A stretch of 64,000 nt of DNA from Nannocystaceae bacterium (lineage in GTDB: Bacteria > Myxococcota_A > Polyangia > Nannocystales > Nannocystaceae). The position numbers and the translations under genes were made by a program. The notes beneath the pieces are model-generated. The model saw only the letters and a program-made list of their open reading frames with translations, made no database searches and was not told the origin of the DNA. This document shows, in pieces, positions 25,976-33,972 of this stretch. Every line of letters begins with the position of its first letter. The stretch's first letter is position 1. Where the stretch lies: NCBI GenBank assembly GCA_019694555.1, contig JAIBBS010000002.1:1-64000 (forward strand), in the 5' to 3' direction.

Positions 25976-26665
25976 GTGACCAAGCCGATCGAGCACACGG
26001 CCCGGACCTACGAGCAAGAGCTCGCGGCGCTGCGCCAGAGCCTGTTGCTCATGGCCGGTCGCGTGGAGGAGATGATCGCTCGCTCCGGCCGCGCGCTCGC
26101 CGACCGCGACGCGGAGTTCGCCCGGCGCACCATCGAGCTCGACGGCGCCGTCAACCGCGCCGAGGTCGACATCGACGAGATGTGCATGCTCATCCTGGCC
26201 AAGCGCCAGCCGATGGCCTCGGACCTGCGCTTCGTGACCTTGGCCATGAAGATGGTCACCGACCTCGAGCGCATCGCCGATCTCGCGGTCAACATCTGCG
26301 AGCGCGCGATCGACCTCAGCCGCGGCAACCCCGTGGTCGTCCACCGCGACGTGCCGCGCATGAGCGCAGTGGTCGAATCCATGGTCAAGGATGCGATCGA
26401 CGCCTTCGTCAGCGGCAGCGCCGCCAAGGCCCGCGAGGTCATCTCCCGCGACGACGAGGTCGACGCGCTCTACCACCGCGTGTTCGGCGAGCTGTTGGAG
26501 TCGATGCGGGCGGACCCGGCGACCATGCACGAGATCATCCACGTGCAGTCGGTGGCGAAGTGGCTCGAGCGCATCGCCGACCACTCGACCAACATCGCCG
26601 AGCTGGTGATCTACATGGTCGAGGGCCGCGACGTGCGTCACCCCGGCAAGCGCGGCGCGGGCTGA
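25976..26665 (+). CDS. phoU: Phosphate signalling protein PhoU
   Basis: The protein has 229 residues, the usual length, with two three-helix bundles. Each carries the metal-binding E/D-x3-D type motif (TDLERIADLAVNICERA and KWLERIADHSTNIAELVIYM). PhoU links the phosphate importer to PhoR and shuts the kinase off when phosphate is plentiful. No pstSCAB genes are in the window; the PiT carrier is 32 kb away with its own PhoU-like partner. GTG 25976 is 43 nt after the phoR stop. The last 28 nt overlap the convergent MFS gene. Confidence 0.93.
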   Translation: MTKPIEHTARTYEQELAALRQSLLLMAGRVEEMIARSGRALADRDAEFARRTIELDGAVNRAEVDIDEMCMLILAKRQPMASDLRFVTLAMKMVTDLERIADLAVNICERAIDLSRGNPVVVHRDVPRMSAVVESMVKDAIDAFVSGSAAKAREVISRDDEVDALYHRVFGELLESMRADPATMHEIIHVQSVAKWLERIADHSTNIAELVIYMVEGRDVRHPGKRGAG

Positions 26666-27834
26666 TCGCGGAGCATGGCGCGCGAAGGCTCGCGATCCCA
26701 CAGCACGAACACCACGACGCTGAGGCCGGCCAGCGCACTGGCGCACCAGAACATCGCGCGGTAGTCGAACAGCTCGAGCACGACCCCGAACAGCGGGCCG
26801 CCGAGCACGAGCCCGAGATCGAACAGCGCAGTGAAGGTCGACAGCGCCATGCCGCGCTCCGACGGTGCAGCGCGGGCCACCGTCAGCGCGCTCATGATCG
26901 GAAACGCGTAGCCGTGTCCGATGCCGCCGAAGATTCCCGCCCACACCACCGCGGCGTCGCTGCGGGCCTCGGCCAGCAGCGCCACCGCCACCGCCGTGCA
27001 CGCGATCGCGGGCACCAGCGTGGGCCGGGCACCGAAGCGATCCGGCAGGCGACCGAAGCCGATCCGGAGCGCGATCGCGGCGGCGGTGTAGGCCGCGAAG
27101 AAGCTGCCGACCGAGCCGACGCCGCGATCGGCGACGTAGGTCTTGAGGAACGCGAAGTAGGCCGCGGCCGCGAGCGAGAAGCCCATGCCGACCGTCCACA
27201 CCGGGCGCAACGGCGGCGCGAGCACGGCCTGCAGGAACCCTCGCGCGGGCGCAGAGCCCTCGTGGGCGGACGGCCGCGAGTCCGGCAACGCGAAGCAGGC
27301 GACGGTGCCGAGCACGGCGGCGGCGACGGTGGCGGTGAACAACGCCGGGTAGCCGGTCACGCGCAGCAACGCGTCGCCGAGCCAGCCCGCCAGCGACAGC
27401 GGAATCATCCCGGAGATGCCGAAGATCGCGATGCCCTGCGTGCGGCGGGCCGGCGGCACCACGTCGGCCGCGATGGTGAACAGCACGGAGAACAACATCG
27501 CCTCGGCGACGCCGTGCGCGAGACGGATCGCGTAGATCGCCGGCCCGAGATCGTCGACCGCGAGGTACGCCGCGCAGGCGACGACGTTGATGAGACTGCC
27601 GACGCGGGCGATGTCGCGGCGGCCGCGTCGATCGAGCAGCACGCCCACGAGCGGGCGGCATGCGATCGCGGCCACCGCCATCGTCGCGATGATGATGCCC
27701 AGCTCGAGCTCGCCGGCGCCGAGCTCGACCAGGCGGCCCGGCAGGTGCACGTAGGCATGGAACGCGAGCGCGTGCGCAAAGTTGGCGATGAAGCCGAGCA
27801 CGAAGGCTCGCTGGGCCAGCCCCGGCGCGGTCAC
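26638..27834 (-). CDS. Major facilitator superfamily transporter
   Basis: The protein has 398 residues and about 12 membrane helices. The loop RPLVGVLLDRRGRRDIARVGS between helices 2 and 3 is the MFS motif A, and a related loop (GFGRLPDRFGARP) occurs in the second half. This is the plan of drug or metabolite exporters of the MFS-1 type; the substrate is unknown. GTG 27834 lies 7 nt after TACAAT, a near-consensus -10, so the message is probably leaderless. It is divergent from the HTH/zinc-ribbon gene, which could regulate it. Confidence 0.82.
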   Translation of the reverse strand: MTAPGLAQRAFVLGFIANFAHALAFHAYVHLPGRLVELGAGELELGIIIATMAVAAIACRPLVGVLLDRRGRRDIARVGSLINVVACAAYLAVDDLGPAIYAIRLAHGVAEAMLFSVLFTIAADVVPPARRTQGIAIFGISGMIPLSLAGWLGDALLRVTGYPALFTATVAAAVLGTVACFALPDSRPSAHEGSAPARGFLQAVLAPPLRPVWTVGMGFSLAAAAYFAFLKTYVADRGVGSVGSFFAAYTAAAIALRIGFGRLPDRFGARPTLVPAIACTAVAVALLAEARSDAAVVWAGIFGGIGHGYAFPIMSALTVARAAPSERGMALSTFTALFDLGLVLGGPLFGVVLELFDYRAMFWCASALAGLSVVVFVLWDREPSRAMLRDQPAPRLPG

Positions 27835-27841
27835 GGCCGGG

Positions 27842-27883
27842 ATTGTACGGCCCGTGCAAGCGCCCGGGCCGCCGGCGTAGACT
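27842..27883. promoter_or_regulatory. Compact divergent promoter pair
   Basis: TACAAT on the minus strand (27847-27842) is 7 nt before GTG 27834, and TAGACT on the plus strand (27878-27883) is 8 nt before ATG 27892. The two hexamers are only 30 bp apart, so their -35 regions overlap and the genes should compete or share regulation. Confidence 0.58.
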
Positions 27884-27891
27884 TCGACGTC

Positions 27892-28215
27892 ATGAGCAAG
27901 CCCCAAGTCGGCCCCCGCGCAGCGGATCAGACGGTGCGCGCCGCGCTGCTCGAGGCGCTGCGGAGCCCGCGGCCGCTCGCGGCGCTGGAGCTGTCGTCGA
28001 TCGTTCGGATCTCCCAGCGCGAGGTCGCCGACCACCTCGAGCACCTGCAGCGCTCGCTCGCCGGCAGCGAGGAGCGCCTGGTGGTGGAACCGGCGCGCTG
28101 CAATGCCTGCGAGTTCGAGTTCGAGTCCCGTGATCGCCTCTCGCGCCCGAGTCGCTGTCCGAAGTGCAAGAGCGAGCGCATCGACCCGCCGCGCTTCCGC
28201 GTGACCGCGCGGTGA
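27892..28215 (+). CDS. Small HTH/zinc-ribbon regulator (COG3357-like)
   Basis: The protein has 107 residues. Residues about 14-58 form a winged-helix type HTH (ALLEALRSPRPLAALELSSIVRISQREVADHLEHLQRSL) and 68-95 a zinc ribbon with C70-x2-C73 and C89-x2-C92. This order matches a group known mainly from archaea and some bacteria and described only as predicted transcriptional regulators. It is divergent from the MFS gene, with 57 bp between the starts, which is the usual place for a local regulator. The frame is open far upstream but the ATG at 27892 fits the TAGACT hexamer. Confidence 0.78.
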   Translation: MSKPQVGPRAADQTVRAALLEALRSPRPLAALELSSIVRISQREVADHLEHLQRSLAGSEERLVVEPARCNACEFEFESRDRLSRPSRCPKCKSERIDPPRFRVTAR

Positions 28216-28268
28216 GCCGTGACGGGATCGGCGAGCCGCGGGCAATGCCGGTCATCGTGGAGCGTGCA

Positions 28269-29162
28269 ATGACTTCGGCGACGCATCGTGTGTTGGGGCT
28301 CTTGTTGCTGGCGAGCTGCGGCGAGAATCGCTCGCTGGGCGACTACGACAGCAGCAGTGGCGGCAGCGGCAGCGGCGGCGACACCAGCACCGGCGGCAGC
28401 GCGAGTGCGACCAGCACCACCGGCAGCACCGGACAGACCAGCGCCGAGACCGGCGTGACGACCGCCGAGGGCAGCGGCACCGATGGCCCCGCGTCGTGCG
28501 GACCCGGCAACTGCGAGCTGTTCCCACCGCCGTGCGGCGACGCCTGCGGTGATCTCGACTCGCCCTTCGACGACCAGGGCTGCCTGCGCACGCCGTGTGC
28601 GAACGACGACAACTGCGGCGACGGCGAGGTCTGCTACGTGGGGATGCAGTTCGGCCTGTGTGTCTCGAGCGGGATCGCCTGCGCCGACTCGGTCGAGAAC
28701 CAAAGCTGCGACTGCGGTGGCGATCCCGACTGCAGCGGCGGCTTCTGCGTGCCCACCGACCTGTTCCCCGCGCTCGAGCCCGCGCCGGGAACGATCGTGC
28801 GCGTGCAGGGCACGTGCGGCCCCGACGATGGCCCGGCAGTGCTGGTCAGCGTCTACCCGGCCGAGGCCACGGTCGCGTGCGGCACCGCCAACCTGCAGCC
28901 CGAGCTCGAGGTGTTGTTCGTCGACGTGGGCCCCGACACGACGATCGAGCAGACCTCGGCGTCGCCGATGGGCGAGGTCGTCGTCGGTGGAGAGTCGCGC
29001 GACGTGTTCCACGCCCGCCTCGCGCTCGACAGCCTCGATCTCGAGCAGATGCTCTGCAGCGGTTCGCTCGAGGTCTCGGCGGTCGACGGCGGCGGTGGAC
29101 TGCACCGCTACGGCACGACCTTCGTGGACGCGCTCGCCTGTCCGATGCCGTCGTGTCCGTGA
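28269..29162 (+). CDS. Lipoprotein with Ser/Gly/Thr linker and Cys-rich module
   Basis: The protein has 297 residues from ATG 28269 (an ATG at 28245 is also in frame; a GTGGAG-type ribosome site favours 28269). The signal ends in a lipobox (LLLASCGEN). A 55-residue Ser/Gly/Thr linker follows, then a Cys-rich region (CGPGNCELFPPPCGDACGD, CSGGFC; about 80-175) and a beta-rich C-terminal domain (about 180-297) with one further Cys pair. No known family is recognised. It is convergent with cassette A, 7 bp apart. Confidence 0.68.
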   Translation: MTSATHRVLGLLLLASCGENRSLGDYDSSSGGSGSGGDTSTGGSASATSTTGSTGQTSAETGVTTAEGSGTDGPASCGPGNCELFPPPCGDACGDLDSPFDDQGCLRTPCANDDNCGDGEVCYVGMQFGLCVSSGIACADSVENQSCDCGGDPDCSGGFCVPTDLFPALEPAPGTIVRVQGTCGPDDGPAVLVSVYPAEATVACGTANLQPELEVLFVDVGPDTTIEQTSASPMGEVVVGGESRDVFHARLALDSLDLEQMLCSGSLEVSAVDGGGGLHRYGTTFVDALACPMPSCP

Positions 29163-29169
29163 GCCAGGC

Positions 29170-29847
29170 TCAGCGGCAGCGCTCGGGCACCGCCGCGAGC
29201 GCGCCGGAGCTGGGCCAGCGCTCGACGAACTGACGCGCCGCCGCGCGGGCGACCTCGACGTCGCCGGCGCGACAGCGGGCCTCGATGCGCAGCGCCTCGT
29301 GCTCGGCGTCGAGCTGCGGTTGCGCGAAGCGTTGCGCGTGGTTGCGCAACGCCGCGAGCGCGTCGTCGATCGCACCGCGGTCGAGCGCGTCGCGGATCGA
29401 TTGCAGCGACGCGAGCTCGGCCTGCAACGCGCTGGGCGCGGGTTCGCTCGGCGCACGCAGCCCCACGCGTCGGCTGGGCACGGCGTCGGTCGGCGCCGGT
29501 GGAGCCGGCACGGCCGAGGGCTGCGGCAGCTCGGCCGGGGTCACGGCTGGCTGCGCGAGCGCGGGGCGCTGCGCGTCGCCGTGGAAAGCCGCTTCGTCGC
29601 GCGGCGCGTGTTGTGCCATGCGGCGCTCGTCGCTACCGCGACGCAGCAACAACACCACCGCGGCGGCGGCGGCGAGCAGTGCGACCGCAATCACGAGCGG
29701 CCGCACGTTGGTGTGCGCCGGCGGCTGCGCCTGCGCGGCGATGCTCGCGGCCAGGCGCGCACGCACGCGCTCGCGCTGCGCCGCCGACATGCTGCGCGCG
29801 GCACGATAGCTGCGCAGGCATGGATGATCGCGGTGGGACTCGTTCAT
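29170..29847 (-). CDS. Single-pass membrane protein of ECF cassette A, candidate anti-sigma factor
   Basis: The protein has 225 residues: a basic cytoplasmic part (1-48), one membrane helix (about 50-68), a Pro-rich linker and a helical C-terminal domain (about 140-225; LASLQSIRDALDRGAIDDALAALRNHAQRF...ARQFVERWPSSG). The same layout and a clearly related C-terminal domain occur in the third gene of cassette B (53560-54378). The ATG overlaps the sigma gene stop (ATGA at 29847-29844), so synthesis is coupled. A membrane protein coupled to an ECF factor is normally its anti-sigma factor, but no ZAS zinc motif is visible. The role is therefore inferred from position. Confidence 0.62.
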   Translation of the reverse strand: MNESHRDHPCLRSYRAARSMSAAQRERVRARLAASIAAQAQPPAHTNVRPLVIAVALLAAAAAVVLLLRRGSDERRMAQHAPRDEAAFHGDAQRPALAQPAVTPAELPQPSAVPAPPAPTDAVPSRRVGLRAPSEPAPSALQAELASLQSIRDALDRGAIDDALAALRNHAQRFAQPQLDAEHEALRIEARCRAGDVEVARAAARQFVERWPSSGALAAVPERCR

Positions 29848-30431
29848 CGCCAATCGCCCCCTTCGTCCAACATCCGCGCGAAACGTCGGCGTGCCAGCCG
29901 CAGCCGCGAGTACACCGTGTTGATGCCGACCCCCTGCAGCTGCGCCACCGCGGCCGGGCTCTCGCCTTCGATCTCGATCAACGCGAACACCTCGCGCTGA
30001 TCGGCGTCGAGGCCGTCGAGGAACCGCTCGACCCGCGCGATGGCCTCGACCGCGGCCGCGCGGTGCTCGGGGTCGAGACCGTGCGTCGGCGGCTCGGCGG
30101 CCTGCTCGCGCTCGCGCGCGCGTCGGTGGCCGCGCCAACGATGCGCGAGCACGCGGCGGGTGATGCCGTACAACCACGAACGCATGCTGCGGCCGTCGTA
30201 CTCGTGCAGGCGGCGATGGACCACGAGGAACACGTCGTGCACCACGTCCTCGACATCCTCGGCGTGGGCCCCGAGCTGCAGCGCCACGCGGTGCACGAAG
30301 TCGCAGTGCGCCCGGTAGACGCGATCGAGCGCGGGCGGCAGCGCCGCCGGGTCCGGGCTCGGGCTCGACGCGACGGCCGGGCGCACCGGTGGGCATTGCC
30401 CGCCGGCCCCCCGTCCCGTCACCGCGGTCAC
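29844..30431 (-). CDS. ECF-type RNA polymerase sigma factor (cassette A)
   Basis: The protein has 195 residues. Region 2 spans about 35-105 (VYRAHCDFVHRVALQLG, EDVVHDVFLVVHRRL, RSWLYGITRRVLAHRWR) and region 4 about 130-185 (LDADQREVFALIEIEGESPAAVAQLQGVGINTVYSRLRLARRRF). Regions 1 and 3 are missing, as in all ECF factors. The GTG at 30431 overlaps the stop of the envelope-protein gene in GTGA and is chosen for that reason. The downstream gene overlaps by 4 nt. Envelope protein, sigma factor and single-pass protein are thus made from one coupled mRNA. It is paralogous to the factor at 52968. Confidence 0.9.
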   Translation of the reverse strand: MTAVTGRGAGGQCPPVRPAVASSPSPDPAALPPALDRVYRAHCDFVHRVALQLGAHAEDVEDVVHDVFLVVHRRLHEYDGRSMRSWLYGITRRVLAHRWRGHRRAREREQAAEPPTHGLDPEHRAAAVEAIARVERFLDGLDADQREVFALIEIEGESPAAVAQLQGVGINTVYSRLRLARRRFARMLDEGGDWR

Positions 30432-31438
30432 GGGAATCGTCCTTCGAGCCCCAACAGGCCGCGCCCGGCGACGGGACCCACGCGCGGCAGCGCCTCGAGA
30501 TGTTCGATCACCAGCTGCGTGCGCCGCAGCGGCACGTCGAGCTCGACGCGCACACCGATCGCGACGCGTGGGTGCACGCGCCACAACAGACCCGGCGCGA
30601 TCGCGATCGCGGCCCACGGACGCGTCAGCGAGCGCGCGCCTTGGTAGCCGAAGCCCTGTGCGCGCAGCTGTCCCGCGTCCGCGCCCAGGCACAGCGGCAG
30701 CTCGAGCACGCGCCACGACGGCACGCCGCACGCGCGCACGCCCACGTTCCACAGCGACAGCTTCGCGCCGGCCTTGGGATCGAGCGACGCGCGCTGCTCG
30801 GTCTGCAGCCGCGTGCCGCCGAGCAGGCCCACGCGCCAGCCGCGTCCGCGCGCACCGATGTCGGCTTCGAAGTAGCCGGTCGCGCCCGGCAGCGCGCCAC
30901 CATCGAGGCCGCCCCACACGCCCACGAACGCGCCCGGGCGACGGCGTGCGGGCGGGCGCGGACGCGGCGGCGGGCTCGCGGACGTGGTCGCGGACGCTGC
31001 GGTCGATGCCGAGGCGGGCGGCGTGGGGGCTTGCGCGTGGGGCTCGGCCGGCTCGGGCGCCGTGGGTTCCGTGGGCGCGGTGGGTTCGGCCGTCGGCACC
31101 GGTGCGGACGTGCGCGTGGGATCCATCGCCGCAGCGATCACGAACGCCGCGGCATCGAGCAACGTGCCGCACTCGTCGGCGACGAAGTGCCGCTGCTCGA
31201 GCGCGTCACCGCGGGTGATCTCGAGCTCGAGCTCCCAGCGACCGTCGCTGCGGGGGCGCAGCCGCGCGTCGGCCTCGACGTCGAGATCGATGGGTGCGCC
31301 GGGACGGCCGGCCCGCGCGACGCGATCGCCCAGCGGCTCGCCACATGCCGGGCCGTCGACGCGCACCCGCTCGGGCCACGGCACGGCGGCGGCGGCAGGC
31401 GCCGACGCGAGCGAGACCCATGCAACGAGCGCGAACAC
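30428..31438 (-). CDS. Envelope protein of ECF cassette A
   Basis: The protein has 336 residues. It has a signal (MFALVAWVSLASAPAAAA), an N-terminal domain (about 20-105) with Cys residues in DGPACGE and ADECGTLLDAAAFVIAAAM, a Pro/Thr/Ala linker (105-165), and a Gly/aromatic-rich C-terminal part that looks like outer-membrane strands (FVGVWGGLDGGALPGATGYFEADIG...GWRVGLLGG). Cassette B has a protein with the same plan and a matching ACESIVDAIVLLAE motif. It probably sits in the outer membrane and may be the signal source for the sigma factor (inference). The GTG start has no clear ribosome site and is tentative. Confidence 0.6.
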   Translation of the reverse strand: MFALVAWVSLASAPAAAAVPWPERVRVDGPACGEPLGDRVARAGRPGAPIDLDVEADARLRPRSDGRWELELEITRGDALEQRHFVADECGTLLDAAAFVIAAAMDPTRTSAPVPTAEPTAPTEPTAPEPAEPHAQAPTPPASASTAASATTSASPPPRPRPPARRRPGAFVGVWGGLDGGALPGATGYFEADIGARGRGWRVGLLGGTRLQTEQRASLDPKAGAKLSLWNVGVRACGVPSWRVLELPLCLGADAGQLRAQGFGYQGARSLTRPWAAIAIAPGLLWRVHPRVAIGVRVELDVPLRRTQLVIEHLEALPRVGPVAGRGLLGLEGRFP

Positions 31439-31624
31439 GGTGGGAGGGGCGCGGGGCTGCGCGAGCGCCCGAACCGCGTGGTGTCCAGCGGGACCCGCGT
31501 CAAGCTAGCAGAGTTGCACGATCGTCGAAACGTGCGCGCAGCAACCCGCCTTGCGCCACGCGGCGGCGTGATTGCGTGGCGCGGGCGCTCGCGCTAACAG
31601 CGATCGACGTCCGCTGGGGCGGCA

Positions 31625-33532
31625 ATGGGCGAAGCCCTCCTCATCACCTTGGGCTCGGTGCTGCTGGGCGGCGGGCTCGCGGCGGCGACGCGGCGCGGTG
31701 CGTCGTGGCTGGGCGTGCTGCGGAGCTTTGCGATCGCGGCGGTGGCGATGCTCGCGGCGGTGCAGCTGCTGCCCGAGGCGGTGGAACAGCTGGGCGCCCG
31801 CGCGTTGCTCATCTTCCTCGGCGCGGTCGCGTTGCCGCCGCTGTTCGCCTATGCGCTGCGACGGCTGCTGGGCGCCCGCGCGCAGGCGACCGCGCACGGC
31901 GTCGGTGCCGAGCTGGGCTACTTCGGCTTCGTCGCGCATCAGTTCGTCGAGGGCCTCGCGCTGGGCACCTACAGCGGTCCGGCGCACGTCGATCACGATC
32001 ACGTCGAGATCGTGCTCGCGGTCGCAGCCCACACGATCCCGCTGACGGCGTTGTTCATCGGCACCGTGCTCGCGCGACGGGGCCGGGCGCCGGCGCTGCG
32101 ACGGATCGTGGCGCTGTTGCTGGCCTCGAGCCTGGGCTTTCTGACCGCGGGCTGGGTCACCGCCGCGGTCGCCGAGGCGGTCGCGCCGGTCGTCGCCGCG
32201 TTGGTCGCAGGATTCCTGTGCCATGTCTTGTTGCACCCCAGCGAGCAGACCGGCGAGCGCTCACCGTTGGTGCGCACGCTCGAGCTCGTCGCCATCGTCG
32301 CCGGGCTCGCGCTGCCGCTGGGCTCGGTGCACTCCCACGACGCCGGCGGTGGCATCCACGATCGTCTGCAGCACACCTGGCTCGAGCTCGCGCTGGAGAC
32401 CGCACCGATGTTGCTGCTGGGGCTGGTGCTGGGCGCCGCGCTGCAGGTGATCGGCGCGCGCGCGCCGACGCGGTGGTTGCAACAGGGCACGCCGTTGCGT
32501 CAGGCGCTGCGCGGCATCGCGATCGGAGCACCGCTGCCGCTGTGCGCCTGCGGCGTGCTGCCGATCGCGGCGGGCCTGCGCCGGCGCGGGGCCCCGGTCG
32601 CGCTCGTGGTCGCGTTCCTGATCAGCACGCCCGAGCTCGGGCCCGAGACGCTGACGTTGGGCGTGCGATTCCTGGGCTGGCCCTACGCGCTGGTTCGACT
32701 CGCCGCTGCGCTCGCGTTGGCGGTCGTCGCGGGGTTGGTGTTCGCCTCGCTGGTCGAGCGCCCTGCCGCCGCACCGATGCACACCGGTGGCGTGCTGGCC
32801 GATCGGCCCTCGGGCGCAGCGTTGCGCACGGCGTGGGAGGCCTTCGACGAGCTCCTGCTGCACACCGCGCCGTGGACCATCGTGGGGCTGCTGGCCGCGG
32901 CGTTCCTCGAGATCGCGGTGCCGACCGAGGGCCTCGCGGCGCTGGCCGACACCGGCCTCGACATCCTCGTGGTGGCGTTGGTGGCGTTGCCGACGTACGT
33001 CTGCGCGGCCTCGGCCACGCCGATGGCAGCGGTGCTCCTGCTCAAAGGCGTCTCGCCCGGCGCGGTGCTGGTGGGGTTGCTGCTGGGGCCGGCGACCAAC
33101 GTCGCGACCGTCGCGGTGCTCGGGCGCAGCTATGGTCGCCGCGCGACCGTGTTGGGGATCCTCGCGATCGCGATCGCGAGCTGCGGCATGGGCATCCTGG
33201 TGAACGTGTTCGGTGTGCCGGTGACGCCACCGCGGGCGCTCGAGCAGGCGCATGAGCACGGCGCGATCGCCTGGGGTGCGCTGGCGCTGGTCGGGATCGC
33301 GTTGGTGCGGCAGCTGTGGCGCGATGGGGTGCAGAGCTGGCTGGATGTGATCGATGGCGGGGCGCATGCGCATCTGCATGCGCATCACCACGGAGATGCG
33401 ATGGAGCACGACGGGGACGCGCATGGGCACGAACATGCCGGGCATGCGCATGAACACGCCGCGCATGGGCATGAACATGCCGCGCACGCCCACGGGCATG
33501 GGCACGCGCACGGGGAGGACCATGCGCACTGA
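31625..33532 (+). CDS. ZIP-like domain fused to an SO_0444-type metal efflux permease, His-rich tail
   Basis: The protein has 635 residues. About 1-230 resemble a ZIP metal transporter: VAHQFVEGLALG (H105, E109), a loop with HVDHDH (121-126) and AAHTIPLTALFIG (H136). About 250-540 match the permease family of SO_0444-type efflux proteins (GAPLPLCACGVLPIAAGL, with Cys307 and Cys309, and SATPMAAVLLLKGVSPGAVLVGLLLGPATN). The end (about 570-635) is rich in His, with 20 or so among Ala, Gly, Glu and Asp. The known permeases export Cu or Zn; ZIP proteins normally import. The fusion could be a bifunctional transporter or an exporter with a sensing front end. An ArsR-type gene ends 7 bp away. Confidence 0.75.
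   Translation: MGEALLITLGSVLLGGGLAAATRRGASWLGVLRSFAIAAVAMLAAVQLLPEAVEQLGARALLIFLGAVALPPLFAYALRRLLGARAQATAHGVGAELGYFGFVAHQFVEGLALGTYSGPAHVDHDHVEIVLAVAAHTIPLTALFIGTVLARRGRAPALRRIVALLLASSLGFLTAGWVTAAVAEAVAPVVAALVAGFLCHVLLHPSEQTGERSPLVRTLELVAIVAGLALPLGSVHSHDAGGGIHDRLQHTWLELALETAPMLLLGLVLGAALQVIGARAPTRWLQQGTPLRQALRGIAIGAPLPLCACGVLPIAAGLRRRGAPVALVVAFLISTPELGPETLTLGVRFLGWPYALVRLAAALALAVVAGLVFASLVERPAAAPMHTGGVLADRPSGAALRTAWEAFDELLLHTAPWTIVGLLAAAFLEIAVPTEGLAALADTGLDILVVALVALPTYVCAASATPMAAVLLLKGVSPGAVLVGLLLGPATNVATVAVLGRSYGRRATVLGILAIAIASCGMGILVNVFGVPVTPPRALEQAHEHGAIAWGALALVGIALVRQLWRDGVQSWLDVIDGGAHAHLHAHHHGDAMEHDGDAHGHEHAGHAHEHAAHGHEHAAHAHGHGHAHGEDHAH
33422..33505 (+). repeat. 21-bp tandem repeats encoding the His-rich tail
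   Basis: Four adjoining 21-bp units start at 33422, 33443, 33464 and 33485 and encode HGHEHAG, HAHEHAA, HGHEHAA and HAHGHGH. Many His codons here are CAT, whereas CAC dominates elsewhere in the window, so the repeat probably expanded recently. Confidence 0.75.
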
Positions 33533-33538
33533 GGTGCG

Positions 33539-33913
33539 TCAGTCTTCGTCGTCGGGATCGGCGGGCTCGGCTTGTGGCTCTTCGGTCGCGTGGACCAAGG
33601 CGTTCTCCACCAGCTCGAGCACGTGGCGGTCGGCCAGCGCGTAGTAGATGTGTCGGCCCTCGCGGCGTCGCGTGACCAGGCCCTCGGATCGCAACAGTCG
33701 CAGGCGGTGCGACACCGTGGAGACGCGCTCGCCGGTGCTGGCGGCCAGCTCGCTGACGCAGGCCTCGCCGGCGATCAGCAGGTCGAGCGTGCGCAGCCGG
33801 GCCTCGTCACCCAGCGCGCGGAACAATCGCACCGCGCGCTCGACCGCTTCGGGGCTGCGCACCGGTGGTTGCCGGGGGCCGTGATCGTGATCGTCGCAGA
33901 CGTCGTGGGCCAT
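33539..33913 (-). CDS. ArsR/SmtB-family metal-responsive repressor
   Basis: The protein has 124 residues. The winged helix covers about 25-105 (AVRLFRALGDEARLRTLDLLIAGEACVSELAASTGERVSTVSHRLRLLRSEGLV, YYALADRHVLELVENALVHA). The N-terminus AHDVCDDHDHG is rich in Cys, His and Asp, as in Zn/Cd/Pb sensors, and the recognition helix follows ACVSEL, where CVC-type sensors have CVCDL. The family represses metal transport genes until metal binds. Its neighbour, convergent and 7 bp away, is the His-tailed transporter, so that gene is the likely target although the two do not share a promoter. Confidence 0.85.
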   Translation of the reverse strand: MAHDVCDDHDHGPRQPPVRSPEAVERAVRLFRALGDEARLRTLDLLIAGEACVSELAASTGERVSTVSHRLRLLRSEGLVTRRREGRHIYYALADRHVLELVENALVHATEEPQAEPADPDDED

Positions 33914-33972
33914 GGCGTCGCGCGGGGCGAGCACGAAGCTAGCCGCAGCGCGGCCGGGTCGCAACCGCTGGG

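Noticed and set aside
33422-33505. Short regular repeats as a possible CRISPR array
   Set aside because: The 21-bp units adjoin without spacers and are in frame within a gene, encoding a His-rich tail.
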